NCBI GenBank assembly: GCA_025056455.1
Contig: JANWVY010000001.1
Location: forward strand, 1 to 64,000
DNA from: Bryobacteraceae bacterium
GTDB taxonomy: Bacteria > Acidobacteriota > Terriglobia > Bryobacterales > Bryobacteraceae
Length of the DNA stretch: 64,000 nucleotides
Direction of reading: 5' to 3'
The notes below the pieces were generated by a model. The model was not told where the DNA came from and searched no databases. It saw only the letters and a program-made list of their open reading frames with translations. The position numbers and the translations under genes were made by a program. Below are positions 54,108 through 64,000 of this stretch, in pieces; within the stretch, counting starts at the first letter, position 1, and each line of letters opens with the position of its first letter.

Positions 54108-57100
54108 ATGTTTCGTTGCAGGTCTCAACTCGTAGCCCGCACCGCCGGCGTCGGGATCTTGCTCGTTTCCGGGGCGTGGACGGCGCACTGGTTGTTTGCC
54201 CAAGGACAGAAAACGCCGTCCAGTCGGGCAGGCGTAAATCCGGTGGCCGGGCCTGGTCTCACGGGTCGAGAGTTACCTGCCCCAAGTAGCGGGCTCGCGG
54301 CACTCGCGCCTGCGTTTCAAAGCGAGATCGCTCCGTTTTTTCAGCGGAATTGCACACGCTGCCACAACAGCGATCTCGCCATTGCGGGCGTACGCCTGGA
54401 TCAGCTTACCGCCGGGCTGGAGGATCGACATCTTCAGCTTTGGGAATCGATCCGTCAAAAACTTCTCGAGGGCTCGATGCCGCCCAAGGGTCAACCCCAA
54501 CCCTCGCCGGCGGATCGCGCGCGGGTCGCCAACTGGATTGCCCGGGGACTGGAGCTAGCCAAACTGCGGCCAGTACCGAAAAATGGCTCCCTGCGGCGTC
54601 TCACTGTGGCGCAATATCGCAACACGTTGCGCGAGCTGTTGTTGTTAGAGGATGATCTCACCGAAATTCTTCCGCCGGACGCCGTATCCAAGGACGGCTT
54701 CCTCAATAACCAGGAGACACTTCAGTTATCTCCCCTCCTGCTTGAAGCATATTTGGAAATCGCGGAGGAAGCGCTCAACCGCGCGATTGTCGATCCCACG
54801 TCAAAGCCAGTCATTCAAAACTTCCGGATGGATCTCGGCGCGTCTATCAACCCGCAACCTTTTCCTGAACCGCTAATTCTCGGCGCCAACAGTCTTCTTC
54901 TCGATACGAAGGATTTTTTGGTGACCGAATTGATGCCCGTTAAGCCCTTTGCGTTTGAGAAGAAAAACATGCGCACGAAATACCGCTTTATTGAGGGTTA
55001 TCAGGGCAACGATACAGTCCGGGGATGGCGAGAGTTTGACAGTATCTATCACGCCGTCTTCGCTTGTATGCGGGGCAGTCGAGGCTATCCCAAAGGCATG
55101 CCCTACGACCTGGTTCCGGAAGGATTGTTGCTTCGCCCAGCAATCCCCAACGATGAATTGTTTTTAGCCGACGGCACCTATGGCCCGAAGGCAAATTTCA
55201 AGATTTCCCTGCGGGAGCTTCCGGATGATGGCCGTTTCCGGGTGACGGTGACAGCGGCCAAATATAACGACGGCTTGCTGCTTGACAAGGGCGTCCCGCC
55301 AAGGAGCGCCCCTGACTCGATTGTTGTACTCCAGCCCGCGAGCGGGCAAACCGTGACGCTTCCCCAAGCGGGAATTTATCAAGTCGACGTGTACTTAGCT
55401 GAGCGCAGCGACGTCCCACCGCCGCCCGACTCCTCGCGAATTCAGGAAGGGCTGACGACTTGGTGGACCTTCGACACGCAAGCTGAGCAAGCGAGCCTCA
55501 ACGGCGCGGCGAAGTTCATCGAGTCCGCTTTTGGTAAGTCACTCTCGCTTGATGCCATGAGCCAGGGGGTCGCCATCCCGCGCAGCGAGGCCATGAATGT
55601 TGGGGAAGGAGACTTCACCGTAGGGGCCTGGATTTATCCGCGGGCGGTTCGCAAAGCCGGTTTGATCTCCCGGGGAGGCTCGGAATGGGCCCAGGGCTGG
55701 TATCTCGATATGCCGGGTGACGACGGCACGCTGCACTTGGGCACAACCAACCGGGAGAATGAATCCAACGGTTCGCTTACCTCTCCTCCCGGCGTCCTGC
55801 GTCCGAATCAGTGGCAGCACGTTGCGGCGGTCATCCGGCGGGGAGGTGGCGAGTCGCGGCTCTACGTCAATGGCTATGTTGTCGCGCAGGGTAAGATCGG
55901 CCCCGCTAATCTCGACAATCCGAGGGCAGATCTCCAACTAGGCCGGCTTGGCGGCGCACAGCAGTTCCGCGGGCTGATCGATGATGTTCGCATCTACCGG
56001 CGGGCGCTGGCGGAAGCTGAAATTCAAGCGTTGGTGCAACCCGGCAAACAATGGGTAAAGCCTCCTCCAGAAAAGCCTCAAGAGCTGAGGCTCGCGCTCG
56101 GTGATCGTGAATTCTCCCGCATTCTCGAGCAACCAGCGTTCGCTTTGGTGCGCTTGGAGGCGGGCCCAGTGAGCGTCAAAGCGAGTTATCGCGGGCTGTC
56201 CCCTCTGGACCGGATCGTCCTGTCCCCGGTGGTCGATGCAGAGCTCCGCCGCCGCTTTCTTGCCTTTGAGAGGCGCTCCCCGAAACTGGGCGTGCATCTC
56301 GGCCTGCGCCGCGATTGCGGAAGCACCTTCGCCCCAGTTGGCGAGCCGCAGGTCGTTCGCTCTACGAAGCTCTCCCAGTATAGATTCGAGGGGGCCATCC
56401 GCAATTTTCCGAGCCCTGACGTTGAGAAAGACAACGTGAATTATCTTGCGGGCATCCGGGAAATTGCGATTCGCAGCGAATACACTGATGATCGCGACAT
56501 GCCGAGATTGCTCGTCCGGTCAGTGGAATTCGAAGGGCCGTTTTATGAACAGTGGCCGCCCAAAACTCATACCAACATCTTCTTCGACTCGCCCGAGAAA
56601 TCGAACCCGGATCGCTATGCGCGGCAGATTGTGCGCCGCTTTGCTACGCGCGCCTATCGGCGTCCTTTACTGCTAGAAGAAGAAGAATCGCTGCTGGAAG
56701 TCTACCGGCGCTCGAAGGCTTCTGGTCGCAGCTGGGAAGAAAGCATCAAGCAAGCCCTACAAGTGGTGCTGACTTCTCCACAATTTCTCTTCTTAATTGA
56801 AACAAGCCGCTCGGCAGAAGCAGAACCACTCGATGACTACGAACTGGCTTCGAAGCTTTCCTACTTCTTGTGGAACGGACCGCCAGATTCCACTTTGCTT
56901 GGCTTGGCCTCAGCAAGACGTTTGCGGGCGCAGCTCGAGACTCAGCTGGATCGCATGGTGGCCGATCGGCGGTTTTCGCGTTTCAGCCAAGAGTTCGTTT
57001 CGCAATGGCTCAGTTTAGATAAATTTCAGGTGCTCGAGCCTGACCGCAGCCGCTTCCCCAAGCTAACCCGTCATGCTCGGACCCATCTTCATCAAGAACC

Positions 57101-57818
57101 GGTTCAGTTTGTGGAGCACCTTTTCCGGCAGAACTTGCCAGTGGCGAATCTCATCCGGTCGGATTTCATCGTGGCCAACGAGGTTGTCGCTAGCTACTAT
57201 GAGTTAGGCGACAAGACCGAAGCAGGTTTTCGCTTTGAGCCGGTTTTGCACGGCCGGAAGGAGCTTGGGGGAATCCTCACGCAAGCGGCGATTCTGGCAG
57301 GGTTGTCCGATGGGCGCGAATCCAACCCGGTCAAGCGCGGCGCTTGGCTGGCGCGGAAAGTTGTAGCCGAACCTCCAGACGATCCGCCGCCGAATGTCCC
57401 CGCGCTGAAAGAAGATCCAGCGGAGAAGCTCACCCTGCGCCAGCGCATCGAGCGGCACCGCGATCAGGCCGGCTGCCGCCAGTGCCATGCCAAAATCGAT
57501 CCTTGGGGCATCGCGCTCGAAGAATTCGATGCGGGCGGCCGTCTCAAAACGCACCCTGTAGACGCTCGCTGTACGTTGCCTGATCAAACCGAGGTGGCCG
57601 GTATTGCCGATTTGAAGAAATATCTCAGCGAGGACCGCCTGGATCAGGTGGCCTTTAGCGTCCTCAAACACTTAGCCATCTATGCAACTGGCAGAAGCTT
57701 GTCATACAATGAGCTTAATTCCTTGAAACAGGATGCCTTGCGACTTCGGGCCAGCGGCTACCGCATGAAGGACATGCTTCGCTGGGTGGTGACGAGCAGG
57801 TTATTCCTCGAAAAGTAG
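54108..57818 (+). CDS. Secreted cytochrome-like protein, DUF1587-LamG-DUF1592-DUF1588-DUF1585
   Basis: A 1236-residue protein of the second planctomycete-type module. The N-terminal signal/anchor (about 10-32) is followed by a c-type heme site CTRCH (82-86) in a PSCyt-like domain and a DUF1587-like stretch ([20 protein letters not shown]). A LamG domain covers about 445-640 ([27 protein letters not shown]). The C-terminal part reads [20 protein letters not shown] (DUF1595), [17 protein letters not shown] (DUF1592), [20 protein letters not shown] (DUF1588, with a second CRQCH site) and DUF1585 at the end. The role is unknown. The partner DUF1552 gene starts 45 bases downstream. Confidence 0.92.
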   Translation: MFRCRSQLVARTAGVGILLVSGAWTAHWLFAQGQKTPSSRAGVNPVAGPGLTGRELPAPSSGLAALAPAFQSEIAPFFQRNCTRCHNSDLAIAGVRLDQLTAGLEDRHLQLWESIRQKLLEGSMPPKGQPQPSPADRARVANWIARGLELAKLRPVPKNGSLRRLTVAQYRNTLRELLLLEDDLTEILPPDAVSKDGFLNNQETLQLSPLLLEAYLEIAEEALNRAIVDPTSKPVIQNFRMDLGASINPQPFPEPLILGANSLLLDTKDFLVTELMPVKPFAFEKKNMRTKYRFIEGYQGNDTVRGWREFDSIYHAVFACMRGSRGYPKGMPYDLVPEGLLLRPAIPNDELFLADGTYGPKANFKISLRELPDDGRFRVTVTAAKYNDGLLLDKGVPPRSAPDSIVVLQPASGQTVTLPQAGIYQVDVYLAERSDVPPPPDSSRIQEGLTTWWTFDTQAEQASLNGAAKFIESAFGKSLSLDAMSQGVAIPRSEAMNVGEGDFTVGAWIYPRAVRKAGLISRGGSEWAQGWYLDMPGDDGTLHLGTTNRENESNGSLTSPPGVLRPNQWQHVAAVIRRGGGESRLYVNGYVVAQGKIGPANLDNPRADLQLGRLGGAQQFRGLIDDVRIYRRALAEAEIQALVQPGKQWVKPPPEKPQELRLALGDREFSRILEQPAFALVRLEAGPVSVKASYRGLSPLDRIVLSPVVDAELRRRFLAFERRSPKLGVHLGLRRDCGSTFAPVGEPQVVRSTKLSQYRFEGAIRNFPSPDVEKDNVNYLAGIREIAIRSEYTDDRDMPRLLVRSVEFEGPFYEQWPPKTHTNIFFDSPEKSNPDRYARQIVRRFATRAYRRPLLLEEEESLLEVYRRSKASGRSWEESIKQALQVVLTSPQFLFLIETSRSAEAEPLDDYELASKLSYFLWNGPPDSTLLGLASARRLRAQLETQLDRMVADRRFSRFSQEFVSQWLSLDKFQVLEPDRSRFPKLTRHARTHLHQEPVQFVEHLFRQNLPVANLIRSDFIVANEVVASYYELGDKTEAGFRFEPVLHGRKELGGILTQAAILAGLSDGRESNPVKRGAWLARKVVAEPPDDPPPNVPALKEDPAEKLTLRQRIERHRDQAGCRQCHAKIDPWGIALEEFDAGGRLKTHPVDARCTLPDQTEVAGIADLKKYLSEDRLDQVAFSVLKHLAIYATGRSLSYNELNSLKQDALRLRASGYRMKDMLRWVVTSRLFLEK

Positions 57819-57863
57819 GCATGAGGGAAGAATCGAGATAAAGGCCATTTAGGGAAGAAGCAG

Positions 57864-59216
57864 ATGCCGGGATGGAAAATGGATCGCAGAGCTTTCTTAA
57901 AGGGAGTCGGAGGCGTGTCATTAGCCCTCCCGGCGCTTGACGCGATGGGCGCCGAAGTGGCCAATCAACTCCCCCGCCGCTTTTGCGCCCTTTACACGGC
58001 CAATGGTATGTCGCTGCCTCGCGAGGAACATGGCCTGAGCGACTGGAGCTGGTTCCCCACGGCCGAACGGACAACGCCCGAGGGCCGGCGCGAGTTCGTA
58101 TTTGGCAAGTCGACCGAGCCGCTGAGTTCCTTCCGCAACAAGCTCAGTTTTCTGGGCGGGCTCTACCATCCGAGCGGCCCAAAAGCCGATCCTCATACTT
58201 GCTCCGATATGTGGCTGACTGGTGCGCCGCTCCACAACCCGAAACCCGGTACTTACAACACGGTTAGTCTGGATCAAGTCATCGCGCTCCACACGAAGCA
58301 GCACTGCCGCCAGGCTTGCCTCGTGCTCTCGATTGATGCGGGCACGGGTTTCTTGTCGCGGACAGGAACCATCTCTTATAACCTCGAAGGGCGTCCCGTT
58401 CCGGCGGAAAACAACCCGCGGCGCGTATTTGACCGCTTATTCCGCGGCGATCGGGAGTCGGTTCAGGCAGAGCGCGATAAACTGCGGCGGCGCATGAAGC
58501 TAGTCGATGCGGTGGTGGAAAGCGCCAAATCGCTGAACAGCCGTCTAGGGAAATCCGATCGCGAGCGGATGGACCAGTATTTGACTTCGCTCAATGAGGT
58601 GGAGTCGAGGCTTGCAGCGGCTGAGCGATGGATCGATGTGCCGGTCAAGCACCAGGACTATTCGCATCTGAATCTGGAGGCGACCTCGGAGGGAGAACCC
58701 TCTGAGTTCTATCGAACCATGTTCGACCTCATTGCGCTCGCCTTTGACGCTGACATTACTCGCTCGGTGACCTTCATGCTAAACCGCGAGGATGGCATGG
58801 GAATCAGCGATACCTTCCCGCTGAAGCTCGGTTTGTCGAAAACGCACCACAATCTCTCCCACGCCACCGACAAAGAGGGTCAGCTGCAATTTGCCAAATA
58901 CGATCTGTTTTTAAGCCACCAGATCGCCCATTTCCTGCGTCGCCTGGATAGCTATCCGGATCGCCAAGGCAGCGTCCTTGACAACACCATCGTGCTTTTT
59001 GGCAGCGGCGCCAGCACGACGCACAATCCCCGCAATTTGCCCACCTTGATTGCAGGGGGCGCCAATCTGGGATTAAAGCACGGCATCTACTGGCGGGAGG
59101 GAGAAACGCGAATGGCCAACGTATATGTGAGCATTCTGCGGTCCCTCGGCGTTCCGCAAGAGTCTTTTGCTGACAGCACGGGCGCCGCGGCTCAGACGAT
59201 TTTCACCCGCGTCTAA
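57864..59216 (+). CDS. DUF1552 family Tat-exported protein
   Basis: A 450-residue DUF1552 protein with a Tat signal ([20 protein letters not shown]). Family blocks are [56 protein letters not shown] and [20 protein letters not shown]. These His/Asp-rich stretches resemble the metal sites of the alkaline-phosphatase fold, as in DUF1501. It is the standard partner of DUF1592 proteins and is co-transcribed with the preceding gene. The substrate is unknown. Confidence 0.93.
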   Translation: MPGWKMDRRAFLKGVGGVSLALPALDAMGAEVANQLPRRFCALYTANGMSLPREEHGLSDWSWFPTAERTTPEGRREFVFGKSTEPLSSFRNKLSFLGGLYHPSGPKADPHTCSDMWLTGAPLHNPKPGTYNTVSLDQVIALHTKQHCRQACLVLSIDAGTGFLSRTGTISYNLEGRPVPAENNPRRVFDRLFRGDRESVQAERDKLRRRMKLVDAVVESAKSLNSRLGKSDRERMDQYLTSLNEVESRLAAAERWIDVPVKHQDYSHLNLEATSEGEPSEFYRTMFDLIALAFDADITRSVTFMLNREDGMGISDTFPLKLGLSKTHHNLSHATDKEGQLQFAKYDLFLSHQIAHFLRRLDSYPDRQGSVLDNTIVLFGSGASTTHNPRNLPTLIAGGANLGLKHGIYWREGETRMANVYVSILRSLGVPQESFADSTGAAAQTIFTRV

Positions 59217-59265
59217 ATGCATCCCGCAAATCACGCCACCTCTCGCGGAGCCCTGCCGGACGGCC

Positions 59266-59310
59266 GGGGGGGCACCGAGGGGGGGCCGGGCCGGGGGGAG
59301 GCGGGGGCCC
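59266..59310 (+). other. G-tract region between convergent genes
   Basis: Runs of 7, 7, 3, 6, 2 and 5 guanines follow each other within 45 bases, separated by one to six bases, on the plus strand. This is a strong G-quadruplex-type pattern, unlike anything else in the window. The wider gap 59217-59406 between the converging DUF1552 and hydrolase genes has no gene. A sequencing or assembly fault is also possible. Confidence 0.5.
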
Positions 59311-59406
59311 GACTAGGGACCGACAGGGGCCGAGGGAGTGAGCCGAGAGAGAAGGGAGAGGGCAGTAAAGTGGGCGTTTTTTGAGGAGCCTCCCAGACCT
59401 CTTGGC

Positions 59407-61578
59407 TTAAGGAGCCGGCTGGCTGGCTTGCGCGCCAAGGTGGCGGCGTAAAAACGCGTAGGCCTCCTCACCGTGAATGGTGTGGGGACCGTCGAAATAA
59501 GCAATTTGGGTTCGCTCCCGTAGCCCCATCTGGGTGTAGAAGCGGAAGACTTTAGCGTATTCATAAGCCACCCACTCATCCCACGAAACCCCATCTCTGT
59601 GCCCCCGCTCCACCATGAAAGGCCGCGGAAAAATCAGCGTTGCCAGTTCGTAGTGATTGGTTAAATTGGCAAAATTGAACTCCGGAATCTCGTACTCCGG
59701 CGTGAGCCCGTAAACAAAAGGCGCATCGAGAGAGGCTGTCTTCCAAACCCACTCATTAAAATTCCCCGAACAAATCGAGAGGGCATAGTTTTCGAGCAAA
59801 GCCGGTACCCGCATGGCAGTATAACCGCCATAGGATAAGCCATAGAAGCCGATCCGTTTCGCGTCGACAAAATCCAGACTGCTGAGCCACTCCAGAATTC
59901 GCTGGTGCTGCGCCGTGATGAAGCTGAACAAGGTGAGGCCAAAGGGGTGGGCCTTGCGCTGCGCCGTGCGGAAGTGCTCTCCTCCCAAATAGGCGTTCTG
60001 AGGGGCGAACGTGACAAAACCTTGCTCGGCGAGGCGCACCGCAAATTGATTGTAGGTTGGATTTTGAATTTTGGGATCGGCGAGATCGCGCGGCCGGCCT
60101 TCTAGTCCATGCTGGCAGACCACGACGGCCCGCCTTTCACCCGGCCGAATGTCTTTCGGAACCAGCAGGTAGCCGTAGGCGAAAACGTTCGGATAGACAT
60201 CCAGCACAACCTCGTAGCCGCGGAATTTTGGCTCGTCAAAGATCAATCGCGAGCGTGGATTCAAGGGCATGGTAGGGGCCGGGAGCTTGCCGATCAAGTT
60301 TTCCCACAAGTGCGCACGATGCCGGCGAACCGATTCCGTAAAGGCCGCTACTGAGCTCCGGTCCGCGCTGGACCAAAACTGCGCTCGCCGGTCCGGGCTT
60401 TCGCGCATGACGCGCTGGGTGTAGTGAATGATTTGCCGAAATTGCCGCTCCAATCGCGTCGCATCCGCAGGGCGCAGAGGCTTCAAGGCCGGTCGAGGTG
60501 GCCGGAGTTTGGCGACACCGAGAAGGGCAGAGAGGGCCTGATCTGAACCCGGCGTGGCGCTGCGGATAAGCAGCGGTTTTCCTGCCTTAATTTGGGCTAC
60601 CTCCTGCTCGACTTCTTCTGCCGAAAAGGGAACCAGCTTTCCGCTCGGGTCAGCTGCGTTGCGCCGATCGGCAGTGGGGGCAGGCGGTCCTTTGACACTA
60701 GGTCCTGGCGCTGTTTCGATGATCAAAGTTCGCGGCAGGACCAGGCCTGCAAGCGAGGAATCTGCATAATCAGGCAACAGCCCCCACACATCGCGATAGA
60801 CAGGTTCTTGCCAGACGCGCTGGCGAGGTCCGAAATAGCCGCTAACAAGTGCGGCATCGATGCGCTCCTCCAACGCGGCCGCGTGCAGCGCAATCAATCC
60901 CCCTTCGCCATAACCTGCAACCGCAATCTTGGCGCGGGGCCTTTGCTGCAACATCCAGTCGATGCCAGCCAGGGTTTTCTGTACTTCGATTCCAATGATG
61001 TGGCGGCCCAGAGGATAGGCCAAACGCCAAATAAACTCGCGGTGCGGCATGTTCGTCATGCGAAAGCTGCGCACACCGGAAAACGTGTCGGCGCGGTCCA
61101 TTAGCAGGGGGATCAATACCTGGGCGCCGTTTTCGACCAGCCTTTTGGCAAATGGGGAAGCACCTGGCTCAAGCCCGGCCAAAGCCTCCGGCCGCCAGTC
61201 CGCGTCCCCTAGGGCGACGACTCGCGCTACCGGTTTGCCTTTCGGCTCAAGCAGCAATCCCTCCGCCCACAAATCTGAAAACACGGGCCAGCGAACCTCA
61301 CGTACGGTATACGTGGCGGCTTGGGCAATCACGGAAGGTTTGCCAGCGCTCTCTAAGTATTGCAACTCGGGTTTCTCGCGCCCTTCCACAACCCCAAGGA
61401 TGTAGGCCAGGCGCGAGCGCTCCGGCTTGGGGCGCGGTGCCTCATAGTGATCAAGAAACTTGTGAATCCCCTCCACAAGCTGAACGGAAAGATCTCCGGA
61501 CTCTACCAGCGGGGCCGTCCCTGGGAGAGGTTGCGCCTGGGAAATGGCCGCACAGAGCAAAAAATACCAGAGCATCAT
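59407..61578 (-). CDS. Exported tandem alpha/beta hydrolase
   Basis: A 723-residue protein with a signal peptide (MMLWYFLLCAAISQAQP) and two alpha/beta-hydrolase-like halves. In the first (about 85-290) the nucleophile elbow reads AVAGYGEGGLIALHA, with glycine 224 where serine belongs, so that half is probably inactive. The second (about 450-715) reads GFYGLSYGGYTAMR with S582. It has HGLEGRPRDL near the oxyanion region, and a histidine in FDGPHTIHGEEAY completes the triad. The second half is like acetylxylan esterases or dienelactone-type hydrolases. The substrate is unknown; the gene stands alone between the G-tract and the divergent small protein. Confidence 0.85.
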   Translation of the reverse strand: MMLWYFLLCAAISQAQPLPGTAPLVESGDLSVQLVEGIHKFLDHYEAPRPKPERSRLAYILGVVEGREKPELQYLESAGKPSVIAQAATYTVREVRWPVFSDLWAEGLLLEPKGKPVARVVALGDADWRPEALAGLEPGASPFAKRLVENGAQVLIPLLMDRADTFSGVRSFRMTNMPHREFIWRLAYPLGRHIIGIEVQKTLAGIDWMLQQRPRAKIAVAGYGEGGLIALHAAALEERIDAALVSGYFGPRQRVWQEPVYRDVWGLLPDYADSSLAGLVLPRTLIIETAPGPSVKGPPAPTADRRNAADPSGKLVPFSAEEVEQEVAQIKAGKPLLIRSATPGSDQALSALLGVAKLRPPRPALKPLRPADATRLERQFRQIIHYTQRVMRESPDRRAQFWSSADRSSVAAFTESVRRHRAHLWENLIGKLPAPTMPLNPRSRLIFDEPKFRGYEVVLDVYPNVFAYGYLLVPKDIRPGERRAVVVCQHGLEGRPRDLADPKIQNPTYNQFAVRLAEQGFVTFAPQNAYLGGEHFRTAQRKAHPFGLTLFSFITAQHQRILEWLSSLDFVDAKRIGFYGLSYGGYTAMRVPALLENYALSICSGNFNEWVWKTASLDAPFVYGLTPEYEIPEFNFANLTNHYELATLIFPRPFMVERGHRDGVSWDEWVAYEYAKVFRFYTQMGLRERTQIAYFDGPHTIHGEEAYAFLRRHLGAQASQPAP

Positions 61579-61720
61579 AACCCTAACATGATAGTTCTAC
61601 TTCACTGCGACTTCGCAAACTGATTAGCAGCAGGTCCTTGCCCCTATAAACCCCTTTGCCTTATCGTAAAAGTGAGGGGATTGCTTGGTGTTCCGTGGCG
61701 AACGTATCGAGGAGGATTTC

Positions 61721-62020
61721 ATGCGAAAGACGGTCATTCTGACATTGATCGCTTTGACGAGTTTTGCAGCCGAGTGGACTGGCACGATTTCTGATGCCGG
61801 CTGCGGTGCGAAGCATGCCGCTGCCACAGAGAAGGACATGAAGTGCGTCCAGGGCTGCGTGAAAGGCAAAGGCGCTGAGCCAGTTTTCGTTGTTGGGGAT
61901 AAGGTGCTGAAGTTCGACCAGGCCTCAAAGCCAAAGGTTATGGAGCATCTTGGTCACAAGGTAACGATCACTGGGAAGCTGGAAGGCGATACGATCTCGG
62001 TTGATCAAATCAAGATGTAG
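61721..62020 (+). CDS. Small exported protein of unknown function
   Basis: A 99-residue protein; ATG 61721 follows GGAGGATTTC. The signal peptide MRKTVILTLIALTSFAA leads to a mature part of about 80 residues, beginning EWTGTISDAGCGAKHAA and continuing KDMKCVQGCVKGKG. The cysteines, in Cys-x8-10 and CVQGC patterns, could form disulfides or hold metal. The end (LGHKVTITGKLEGDTISVDQ) looks like a small OB- or beta-sandwich strand pair. Similar small proteins recur in Acidobacteriota without known function. Confidence 0.75.
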   Translation: MRKTVILTLIALTSFAAEWTGTISDAGCGAKHAAATEKDMKCVQGCVKGKGAEPVFVVGDKVLKFDQASKPKVMEHLGHKVTITGKLEGDTISVDQIKM

Positions 62021-62088
62021 GTTTTTCTGCCCAACTTCGAAACCTAGCTCGACCCTCTTAATGGCGTAAAAACTTGCCGGTAGGGGGG

Positions 62089-62616
62089 TCAGCGCGAATC
62101 CGCCTCACTCGCCGGCGCCTGCGTCAAGTTCAGGCGCAAGGCTAACTTGCGGCAGCTTTGCCCACGGACAAGCTGAAACATGTCTTTGAACTTCTGCTTG
62201 GTTATGGGGTGGCGGAGTTCCGGCGCAATCTCGCACAAAGGTTCAAGAACGAATCGGCGCTCATGCATGCGCGGGTGTGGAATCACCAGCTCAGGCGCGT
62301 GAACGACAAAATTTCCAAACAACAAAATGTCAATGTCGATCAGGCGTGGACCTTTCTCGATGGTCCGCACCCGGCCCATCTCCCGCTCAAGGCGCTGAGT
62401 TCTCCGCAGGAGCATTCTCGGGAAACCATTCGTTTCCGCCTCTACGACCAAATTCAAAAACGGGGGTTGGTTCGTGACATAGAGAGGATCACTCTCATAA
62501 ACGGAAGATACCCGGCGTAGGAGCAGTCCCTCCACCGCAAGCAGGTCAATGGCCCGCTGTAAGTTCGCCTCCCGCTCACCGAGATTACTGCCGAGCCCCA
62601 AATAAATTGTCTTCAT
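62089..62616 (-). CDS. folK: 6-hydroxymethyl-dihydropterin pyrophosphokinase
   Basis: A 175-residue folate-pathway kinase that transfers pyrophosphate from ATP to hydroxymethyl-dihydropterin. ATG 62616 gives the standard start MKTIYLGLGSNLGEREANLQ. The ATP and pterin loops are NQPPFLNLVVEAET and GPRLIDIDILLFGN, with HPRMHERRFVLEPLCEIAP as the conserved third block. It lies four bases after ruvB and is co-transcribed with it. The longer reading frame upstream is ruvB overlap and is discarded. Confidence 0.96.
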   Translation of the reverse strand: MKTIYLGLGSNLGEREANLQRAIDLLAVEGLLLRRVSSVYESDPLYVTNQPPFLNLVVEAETNGFPRMLLRRTQRLEREMGRVRTIEKGPRLIDIDILLFGNFVVHAPELVIPHPRMHERRFVLEPLCEIAPELRHPITKQKFKDMFQLVRGQSCRKLALRLNLTQAPASEADSR

Positions 62617-62620
62617 CCTG

Positions 62621-63652
62621 CTAAAACAGAGAGGTCTGGGCGGTGTCGCGCCGGCCTTTTCGCTTGAGACCAAAGTATTCAAAAGCACGGTCCGTAGCGC
62701 ATCGCCCGCGAGGCGTCCTGTCGAGAAAGCCCAGTTGCATGAGATAAGGTTCGTACACTTCCTCAATAGTGGCTGGCTCTTCATCCACCGACGCCGCAAT
62801 TGTGTTCAAACCGACGGGGCCTCCGCCGTATTTTTCAAGCACAGTCAGCATGATTTTCTGGTCAATCTCATCCAATCCGTAGCGATCTACTTCGAGCATG
62901 TCAAGCGCCGCCCTCGCCACATCCAGGTTAATGTGGCCCTGCGCGCGAACTTCCGCATAGTCCCTTACCCGGCGAAGGAGGCGGTTGGCAATGCGGGGAG
63001 TGCCGCGGCTGCGCCGGGCGATTTCTTCAGCGCCCTCGCGATCAATCGTCACATTGAGTAACTTCGCCGAGCGCTCGACAATCCCCCGCAGTTCATCCAC
63101 TTCGTAGTGGTTCAAGCGCAGTAGCAAGCCAAAACGTCCGCGCAAGGGAGCGCTGATCATGCCCATGCGCGTCGTCGCGCCAATCGCTGTGAAGCGCGGC
63201 ATGGGAAGCGAGTGCGTCCGCGCCGCCGGCCCTTGCCCGACGACGATGTCCACACGAAAGTCCTCGAGCGCGGAATAGAACATCTCCTCGACGTCCGCCA
63301 GCAAACGGTGGATCTCGTCGACAAAAAACACTTGGCGCTCGCGCACATTACTCAACATGCCGGTGAGGTCGAGCTTTTTCTGAATCACGGGTCCTGAAGT
63401 CAAATCGATGTCCACGCCGAGCTCGTTGGCGATGATATAGGCCAGAGTAGTCTTTCCAAGTCCAGGAGGACCATAGAGCAACACGTGATCCATGGCCTCG
63501 CCCCGGCGCTTTGCGGCTTCGATTGCAATCGCAAGATTTTCCTTGAGCTTCGCCTGACCAGCAAAATCAGCAAGCCGCCTTGGCCGTAGGGCCGCCTCAA
63601 ACTGCTGCTCACCAGGCTGCCTCATACCTGAGGCAATGCCTTTCTCCCGCAT
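62621..63652 (-). CDS. ruvB: Holliday junction helicase ATPase RuvB
   Basis: A 343-residue AAA+ motor that drives branch migration with RuvA. Walker A is [19 protein letters not shown] and Walker B is [19 protein letters not shown]. Sensor 1 is [12 protein letters not shown], and the arginine finger region is [13 protein letters not shown]. The winged-helix C-terminus has [20 protein letters not shown] and [14 protein letters not shown]. It is upstream of folK. ruvA is elsewhere (44163-44765). Confidence 0.97.
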   Translation of the reverse strand: MREKGIASGMRQPGEQQFEAALRPRRLADFAGQAKLKENLAIAIEAAKRRGEAMDHVLLYGPPGLGKTTLAYIIANELGVDIDLTSGPVIQKKLDLTGMLSNVRERQVFFVDEIHRLLADVEEMFYSALEDFRVDIVVGQGPAARTHSLPMPRFTAIGATTRMGMISAPLRGRFGLLLRLNHYEVDELRGIVERSAKLLNVTIDREGAEEIARRSRGTPRIANRLLRRVRDYAEVRAQGHINLDVARAALDMLEVDRYGLDEIDQKIMLTVLEKYGGGPVGLNTIAASVDEEPATIEEVYEPYLMQLGFLDRTPRGRCATDRAFEYFGLKRKGRRDTAQTSLF

Positions 63653-63787
63653 GCCTTTAGGTTAGCAGCCGGTCGCGGTTGGAGGCTGTTTCCTGACCCT
63701 GGGACCGCCTGGAGGGGCGCTTCTTCGGTCGGGGCCCAACCGCGAGAATCACGCGCGGTTCGTGGCTGGTCCTGTTAGACTGTGGGA

Positions 63788-64000
63788 GTGTTTCTTGGAC
63801 TCCTGCTTTCGCTGCTAGGAATTTCCCTCCCTGCGCAACCAACGCCAGACTTGGATTTTTACCGGAACCTCAACGACGGCCGGAATGCAGGCGAGATGCT
63901 CCATCAGTATTTGCTCAGCCAAGCTCGCACGAAATTAGAACAACGCCAGCAGCGGCTCGAGAGAACAACCGACTGGGCGGCATACCGCCAGGCTTTCCGC
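63788..64000 (+). CDS. Exported protein, N-terminal part (cut by window edge)
   Basis: A frame opens with GTG at 63788 (GTG 63782 is an in-frame alternative) and runs open to the right edge, 71 codons. The first 20 residues (VFLGLLLSLLGISLPAQ) are a signal peptide. The mature start (LDFYRNLNDGRNAGEMLHQY) is followed by a charged helix with many Gln/Arg (KLEQRQQRLERTTDW). The helical start resembles the N-terminus of exported hydrolases like the one at 59407-61578, but this is a guess. A perfect 7-bp hairpin (63738-63744 with 63754-63760) lies in the divergent region shared with ruvB. Confidence 0.6.
   Translation, partial: MFLGLLLSLLGISLPAQPTPDLDFYRNLNDGRNAGEMLHQYLLSQARTKLEQRQQRLERTTDWAAYRQAFR

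Noticed and set aside
1-64000. tRNA, rRNA, insertion sequences, phage genes and riboswitches
   Set aside because: None recognised by eye in the gaps or as reading frames. A covariance-model scan could still find small RNAs that I cannot see.

Overview
The window reads as chromosomal DNA of an Acidobacteriota member, most likely near Bryobacterales/Solibacter. This is inferred from gene content, not from a marker gene. The signs are two very large Oar-like TonB receptors, two secreted cytochrome modules of the planctomycete type (DUF1549/DUF1553 with DUF1501, and DUF1587/DUF1592 with DUF1552), many Tat-exported enzymes, a secreted sulfatase and secreted esterases. I saw no rRNA or tRNA gene, phage block or insertion sequence.

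Left edge (1-3.6 kb): the leader end of a CRISPR array, read leftwards, with a fused cas4-cas1 and cas2 as in type I-G (old I-U). Only the C-terminal, Cas6-like half of csb2 follows. No cas3, csx17/cas8 or csb1/cas7 lies upstream, so the locus looks like an adaptation module beside a broken effector. The leader-proximal spacer is almost entirely a perfect inverted repeat.

3.9-23 kb: a secreted intradiol dioxygenase, an arylsulfatase, an Oar-like receptor, a LolA-like protein, a secreted cytochrome/DUF1501 pair with a secreted PPC-domain protein, housekeeping enzymes (mutM, SAM hydroxide adenosyltransferase, cyclophilin), an amidohydrolase/TIM-barrel pair, and cydAB.

23-33 kb: a divergent locus around a GntR regulator. 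To the left are an enolase-superfamily dehydratase, a D-2-hydroxyacid dehydrogenase and an MFS transporter, joined by ATGA overlaps. To the right are an Oar-like receptor and a BNR/sialidase-like protein, overlapping by one base. The region between has a sigma70-like promoter whose spacer is spanned by a perfect 8-8-8 palindrome, plus a second palindrome. I read it as a carbohydrate or sugar-acid utilisation locus under local GntR control.

33-46.6 kb: a 671-residue protein with a caspase-like HRGH/GSC C-terminus, a CPBP protease and an FAD oxidoreductase form one leftward group. A decayed sulfatase relic fills the only gene-free stretch over 300 bases. Then come a Tat-exported Gfo/Idh-like protein with an altered EKP motif, acyl-CoA dehydrogenase, meaB, a twice-frameshifted PEP-CTERM-like gene, adk, ruvA, an unknown protein and ribBA.

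46.6-64 kb: a two-gene esterase/M20 peptidase unit, 3-methyladenine DNA glycosylase, a NikKMLQO-type metal ECF transporter whose NikL gene faces the others, the second secreted cytochrome module, a G-tract region, a tandem alpha/beta hydrolase whose first domain has lost its serine, a small secreted protein, ruvB-folK, and the start of another secreted protein cut by the window edge.
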